Origin: Candidatus Opimibacter skivensis
GTDB taxonomy: Bacteria > Bacteroidota > Bacteroidia > Chitinophagales > Saprospiraceae
Reading direction: 5' to 3'
DNA: 64,000 bases
Assembly: GCA_016722045.1 (NCBI GenBank)
Contig: JADKGY010000006.1
Location: 62,001-126,000 of the forward strand
This document shows positions 60,970 to 64,000 of this stretch, one piece after another. The position numbers and the translations under genes were made by a program. Each line of letters begins with the position of its first letter. Positions within the stretch are counted from its first letter, which is position 1. The notes beneath the pieces are model-generated. The model searched no databases and was not told where the DNA came from. It saw only the letters and a program-made list of their open reading frames with translations.

Positions 60970-63240
60970 CTAATTCACCACGTTCACACTTCCATACACC
61001 CTCGCCTGACTCATATTCACCAGAGGTTGCATCGAAAGGCCGGATTTATGAATGATCACATTGTGAAGATTGAGTGTCCCTGTATTCCACAATAGATTTG
61101 ATCCGATACCCCGGAACGAAAGGTCATGAAGATTGAGCGTGACGCCGGCAGAAATATTAATCCCCACACCTCCATAACCACAATAGATTTTTGCATTACC
61201 TGCCTGCATGTTGAGGATGGTAATGTTTTTTGTAAAATTTATTTGCGTCGAGGTTAATTTTATACTATCTCCTGCCGCAAGCTGAAGTCGTATCGTGTCT
61301 CCGGCATTGACACATGCCAGCACATCACGTAATGTCCCTGGTCCCTGATCACCCCCATTGGTCACTGTATGATTGCATGAGTTAAGCTGGGGAATAAATT
61401 TTGACAGTAGTTTAATATATGATCCCTGGTTTGAGATCGATGTCTCCGTGATCTCCCACGAATCCTCAGGCCAACTTGTATTCCAGTCCTTATACGATTT
61501 CAATGAAGGTTGATTTTGCGGCGGCACGATAGTACCTCCATAAGATGGATCAGGTTGATAATTGGGATTGAAACCTCCCGTCTGATATGCGGGTGCAGGT
61601 CCATACAGGGAAGTCAATGCATTGTCATAGTTCGTCCCATCTGCAAACCAGGAATGGTACATTTCATTCGCACATTTTTCTGCACCCGTAGTGTACATAT
61701 TCGTCAGCATCACTCTGCTGATTGGATTGACTCCATGCAGAAAATTAATATACCCTGTTGCCGCATTCCGATAAGGCACTGTGTCAGCTGCCAAATGATA
61801 TTGGACGTAATTGTAAAATATCAGTCCCGTATGACCACGCGGTCTGTTGCTGCCCCAGGTATTGTCTCCATCATTCATAAAGGCCCGATATGCACAACTA
61901 GTATTTGTATATGCAGGTAATAGATGACTATTGCCTGCCATTGCACTGATAAAAGAATTACGAATCGCATTTTTCACAGATGTGGTTACACCAGGTAATG
62001 ACGAATAATACAATAACAAATCCTGGATGATACTTTCCCATGGATACCAGAATGTCCACTGCATCGGTTGGATCTGTGTGTAATTGGTTTCTACATAAGT
62101 CTTATACGTTGCCTGGCTGGTGAGTGCATATAAAATAACAGCGGCTCCTATCTGCGCAGAAGTCTGTTGATAATTACTGATCTCGGGATTAGCACTCTGG
62201 AAACCAGCATTATTGTAAGCAGAAAAACCAGGATTGGCGACTAACCAATTCCATGCATTGATCGCCGCCGTTTTTAAAGTATCAGCATAAGGCTGTAACG
62301 AAGGAATTCCAGACTGTTGAAATGCGAGTGCACCCATCGCATACATGCTGGCAGCACATCTCGTGGAAGATGCTTGTGCCGGACCATATCTTCTGAAACC
62401 AACATCTGCACTGGGCGGACTTGCTGCAGTAAAATCGGTCACTGATACTTTCATCAGTACAGAACCATTCGACTCCTGCATGCGTCGCAACCAGTCAAGC
62501 TCCCATTTCACTTCATCAAGTACATCAGGTACACCATTACCGGATTCAGGAATGTTATAATTATCTGCCCATACACCAGGCCTTTCGATGTAAGCAAAAA
62601 GTATATCATGAATAGGTTCATATGCAAAGTTGACATACTTGTTATAATCGCCTGCATCAAACCAACCGCCTCTCAGATTTCTTGAAGTCGATGCAATCGG
62701 ATTTGTCACCAGTCTGCAGTCAAGGTCTTGTTGTGTGTGCAGATGACTGGCCCCATCCGACCAAACGCCGGCATACGGTGCAGTCTTTGCAAATCCAGAT
62801 CGCTGATAGTAAAACATGCGCATAGCCTGCTTCATGACATCACTATAGACATCCGGCTTAATATCAAAATAATACGAATGCTTATTGTTGGTCGGATCAT
62901 AGACATAGTAAGATCCATTCGTGGTGACAGACGAAAAATCAAACCACCATGCTTTATCTCCACTTTGATCATATGTTGCTCCACCATGCCATGACGTAGC
63001 AGGGCCTGAAAAAACAAGTGCGTTAGTAGTTGCATTCCTCAACTGAAGAGTGGCCCCGGGTGTATACAAATCACCGGCTATAAAATCAAATCCGGCCTGT
63101 GGATTATTGATGACGCAGATCTTTTGCATATCGGGGAGATATCCAAACTGATCCACTTTAAGATGCTCGGATACAGCTCCCGGTTGTGCGGTAAGGAGTT
63201 TAGCCGTAAAAAAAATGTAAAATAGAATCGACTTCCTCAT
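60970..63240 (-). CDS. Secreted glycoside hydrolase family 9 (endoglucanase)
   Basis: A 756-residue enzyme with a signal peptide (ILFYIFFTAKLLTAQ). CelD-type Ig-like domain about 25-128 (VDQFGYLPDMQK, PATSWHGGATYDQSGDKAWW), then the GH9 alpha/alpha barrel: GGWFDAGDYNKYVNF (catalytic Asp region 195-198), GVNPISRVMLTNMY, and catalytic acid region WEITETSISNQG (Glu 599). Residues about 610-756 form a beta-helix-like tail without a T9SS domain. Expected to cut beta-1,4-glucans such as cellulose. The 5' end and promoter are duplicated at 63715-63861. Confidence 0.93.
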   Translation of the reverse strand: MRKSILFYIFFTAKLLTAQPGAVSEHLKVDQFGYLPDMQKICVINNPQAGFDFIAGDLYTPGATLQLRNATTNALVFSGPATSWHGGATYDQSGDKAWWFDFSSVTTNGSYYVYDPTNNKHSYYFDIKPDVYSDVMKQAMRMFYYQRSGFAKTAPYAGVWSDGASHLHTQQDLDCRLVTNPIASTSRNLRGGWFDAGDYNKYVNFAYEPIHDILFAYIERPGVWADNYNIPESGNGVPDVLDEVKWELDWLRRMQESNGSVLMKVSVTDFTAASPPSADVGFRRYGPAQASSTRCAASMYAMGALAFQQSGIPSLQPYADTLKTAAINAWNWLVANPGFSAYNNAGFQSANPEISNYQQTSAQIGAAVILYALTSQATYKTYVETNYTQIQPMQWTFWYPWESIIQDLLLYYSSLPGVTTSVKNAIRNSFISAMAGNSHLLPAYTNTSCAYRAFMNDGDNTWGSNRPRGHTGLIFYNYVQYHLAADTVPYRNAATGYINFLHGVNPISRVMLTNMYTTGAEKCANEMYHSWFADGTNYDNALTSLYGPAPAYQTGGFNPNYQPDPSYGGTIVPPQNQPSLKSYKDWNTSWPEDSWEITETSISNQGSYIKLLSKFIPQLNSCNHTVTNGGDQGPGTLRDVLACVNAGDTIRLQLAAGDSIKLTSTQINFTKNITILNMQAGNAKIYCGYGGVGINISAGVTLNLHDLSFRGIGSNLLWNTGTLNLHNVIIHKSGLSMQPLVNMSQARVYGSVNVVN

Positions 63241-63289
63241 AGAATAGAAGGTTTAATATCCTTAAGGGTGTTAAGTCGGGGAGAGAGCT

Positions 63290-63297
63290 TAAAGATA
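63290..63297 (-). promoter_or_regulatory. -7-like element of GH9 gene
   Basis: Minus-strand TATCTTTA after a T tract, 50 bases upstream of the ATG. Conserved as TATCTTAA (63854-63861) in the duplicate. Confidence 0.45.
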
Positions 63298-63348
63298 TAA
63301 AAAAGTCATTAGTCAATAAGTGATTAGTCATTAGTGAATCGTAGTATT

Positions 63349-63367
63349 GACTGGGCTTGCCCCTGTC
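63349..63367. repeat. GACTGGGCTTGCCCCTGTC palindrome (copy 3)
   Basis: Inverse orientation of the GACAGGG/CCCTGTC element with one arm mismatch. Confidence 0.8.
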
Positions 63368-63454
63368 TGAGTAGAACATCTCCCTGTTTGTTTAATATAA
63401 CTGTCGGAATGGTGAAAAGGGAGTAGGCAGTAGTGAGTAATTAATCCTAGTATT

Positions 63455-63473
63455 GACAGGGCTTGCCCCTGTC
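63455..63473. repeat. GACAGGGCTTGCCCCTGTC palindrome (copy 4)
   Basis: Perfect arms around CTTGC, inverse orientation, followed by TGAGTAAAACATCTCCCTG. Confidence 0.8.
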
Positions 63474-63714
63474 TGAGTAAAACATCTCCCTGTCTGAGTA
63501 AAACATTTACCCTTGGGGATCACGAAGTATCTACAGCCCAGTTCTATTTTATAAACTAAATACTGCATTGATTCCATAAAAAAATAATACCTTACTCAAG
63601 TTCCCTCCTACCTATAGCTACTTTCTGATCAGAATCCCTTGCTGGTAAGGAGGTATGCTTTGATCAAAGTCTATTCTGAATCCCTCTTAGAAAGAGACCA
63701 TGACTTAATTGAAA
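63474..63714. other. Gene-free spacer at right edge
   Basis: No gene. It contains the perfect dyad TTCTGATCAGAA (63623-63634) flanked by inverted CCTCCTACC and GGTAAGGAGG. Confidence 0.5.
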
Positions 63715-63804
63715 TTATTTCAGATGTTCGGTCACTTCCCCAGGTTGTTTCGTAATCAACTTAACCATAAAAACAATGTAAAAAAATAGAATCGACTTCC
63801 TCAC
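63715..63804 (-). pseudogene. Relic 5' end of a second GH9 gene
   Basis: Minus-strand GTG start, 29 codons reading MRKSILFFYIVFMVKLITKQ then PGEVTEHLK and a TAA stop. It aligns with the GH9 start at 63240 (RKSILFYIFFTAKLL ... QPGAVSEHLK). Sequence upstream of the start (63805-63861), including CCGACTTAA, CTTAAG and the -7, also matches the GH9 promoter. The body of the gene is gone. It may instead be a short functional leader peptide, but stop after EHLK fits a broken copy. Confidence 0.75.
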
Positions 63805-64000
63805 AGAACAGAAGATTTAATATTCTTAAGGATATTAAGTCGGGCAGAGATGATTAAGATATGGAAAATTATCCTATTAACAGCGGAATAAGAATGGCAT
63901 TGAGAAAAGAAAGTAAAAGTATGGCTGACTAAAATCATTCAGATAGCTGACTAATCTCACTCCCGAAAAATTATCTATCAAATACTTTTACTTCTCGAAA

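Noticed and set aside
63392..63577. Minus-strand open frame in the right-edge repeats
   Set aside because: Translated repeat sequence only.

Overview
The window reads as a chromosomal stretch from a member of the Bacteroidota, most likely Saprospiraceae or a close relative. Support: four secreted proteins end in or carry type IX secretion (T9SS) sorting domains; there are many small lipoproteins with Bacteroidota domain types (DUF4440, DUF2807, PepSY-like, DUF3667, rhodanese); starts lack Shine-Dalgarno sequences; and several promoters resemble the Bacteroidota -33/-7 type (TTTG ... TAnnTTTG). The assignment is inferred from protein style, not from a marker gene.

Layout. 1-6,840 (minus strand): a run of genes holding an Mla-type lipid transport set (mlaE-mlaF-mlaD), a Pro-rich small protein, a PEBP-family protein and the NHEJ pair Ku-LigD (LigD is frameshifted at a 9-base homopolymer and runs off the left edge); upstream of these lie pfkB, an FMN-binding protein and a YtxH protein. 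7.2 kb: tRNA-Asp. 7.4-16.8 kb: a DUF4440 lipoprotein, a 1,582-residue T9SS protein built from a 740-residue tandem duplication, YebC, a DUF2807 adhesin-like lipoprotein and a TMTC-like membrane/TPR protein. 17.3-24 kb: di-haem cytochrome c peroxidase, a DoxX-like protein, then a metal-uptake locus (His-rich peptide, outer-membrane porin, ZnuA-like and ZnuB-like proteins, no ATPase visible), and a hydrolase. 24.3-29.8 kb: two more T9SS proteins. 30-38 kb: acetyltransferase, DinB, an unknown protein, a DUF4062-STAND-TPR protein, DUF3667, an AraC/VOC pair and small secreted proteins. 38.5-42.9 kb: cbpA-cbpM, then geranylgeranyl reductase, ferredoxin and a homogentisate-phytyltransferase-like UbiA enzyme, then rhodanese. 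43-48 kb: lipoproteins, thioredoxin and amidohydrolase.

48-59.3 kb is the most coherent region: a DUF4010/MgtC membrane protein, a P-type ATPase, a seven-helix membrane protein, two universal-stress proteins, three CBS-pair proteins, a FixL-like PAS histidine kinase and a receiver-CRP/FNR fusion regulator. Four copies of a 14-base FNR/CRP-like palindrome (consensus about RTGAT-N4-GTCAT) lie in its intergenic regions; three sit 22-23 bases upstream of a plausible -7 element. The gene content resembles the mycobacterial DosR hypoxia regulon, and I propose it as an oxygen- or redox-responsive stress island.

59.4-64 kb: a T9SS protein, a GH9 endoglucanase, and at the right edge a 29-codon relic of a second GH9 gene with its promoter.

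Intergenic DNA is unusually repeat-rich: heptanucleotide-register tandem arrays with different units at several sites, four copies of a GACAGGG/CCCTGTC palindrome, MITE-like 120-130 base hairpins and one about 200-base hairpin. No IS element, CRISPR array, phage or plasmid gene was recognised.
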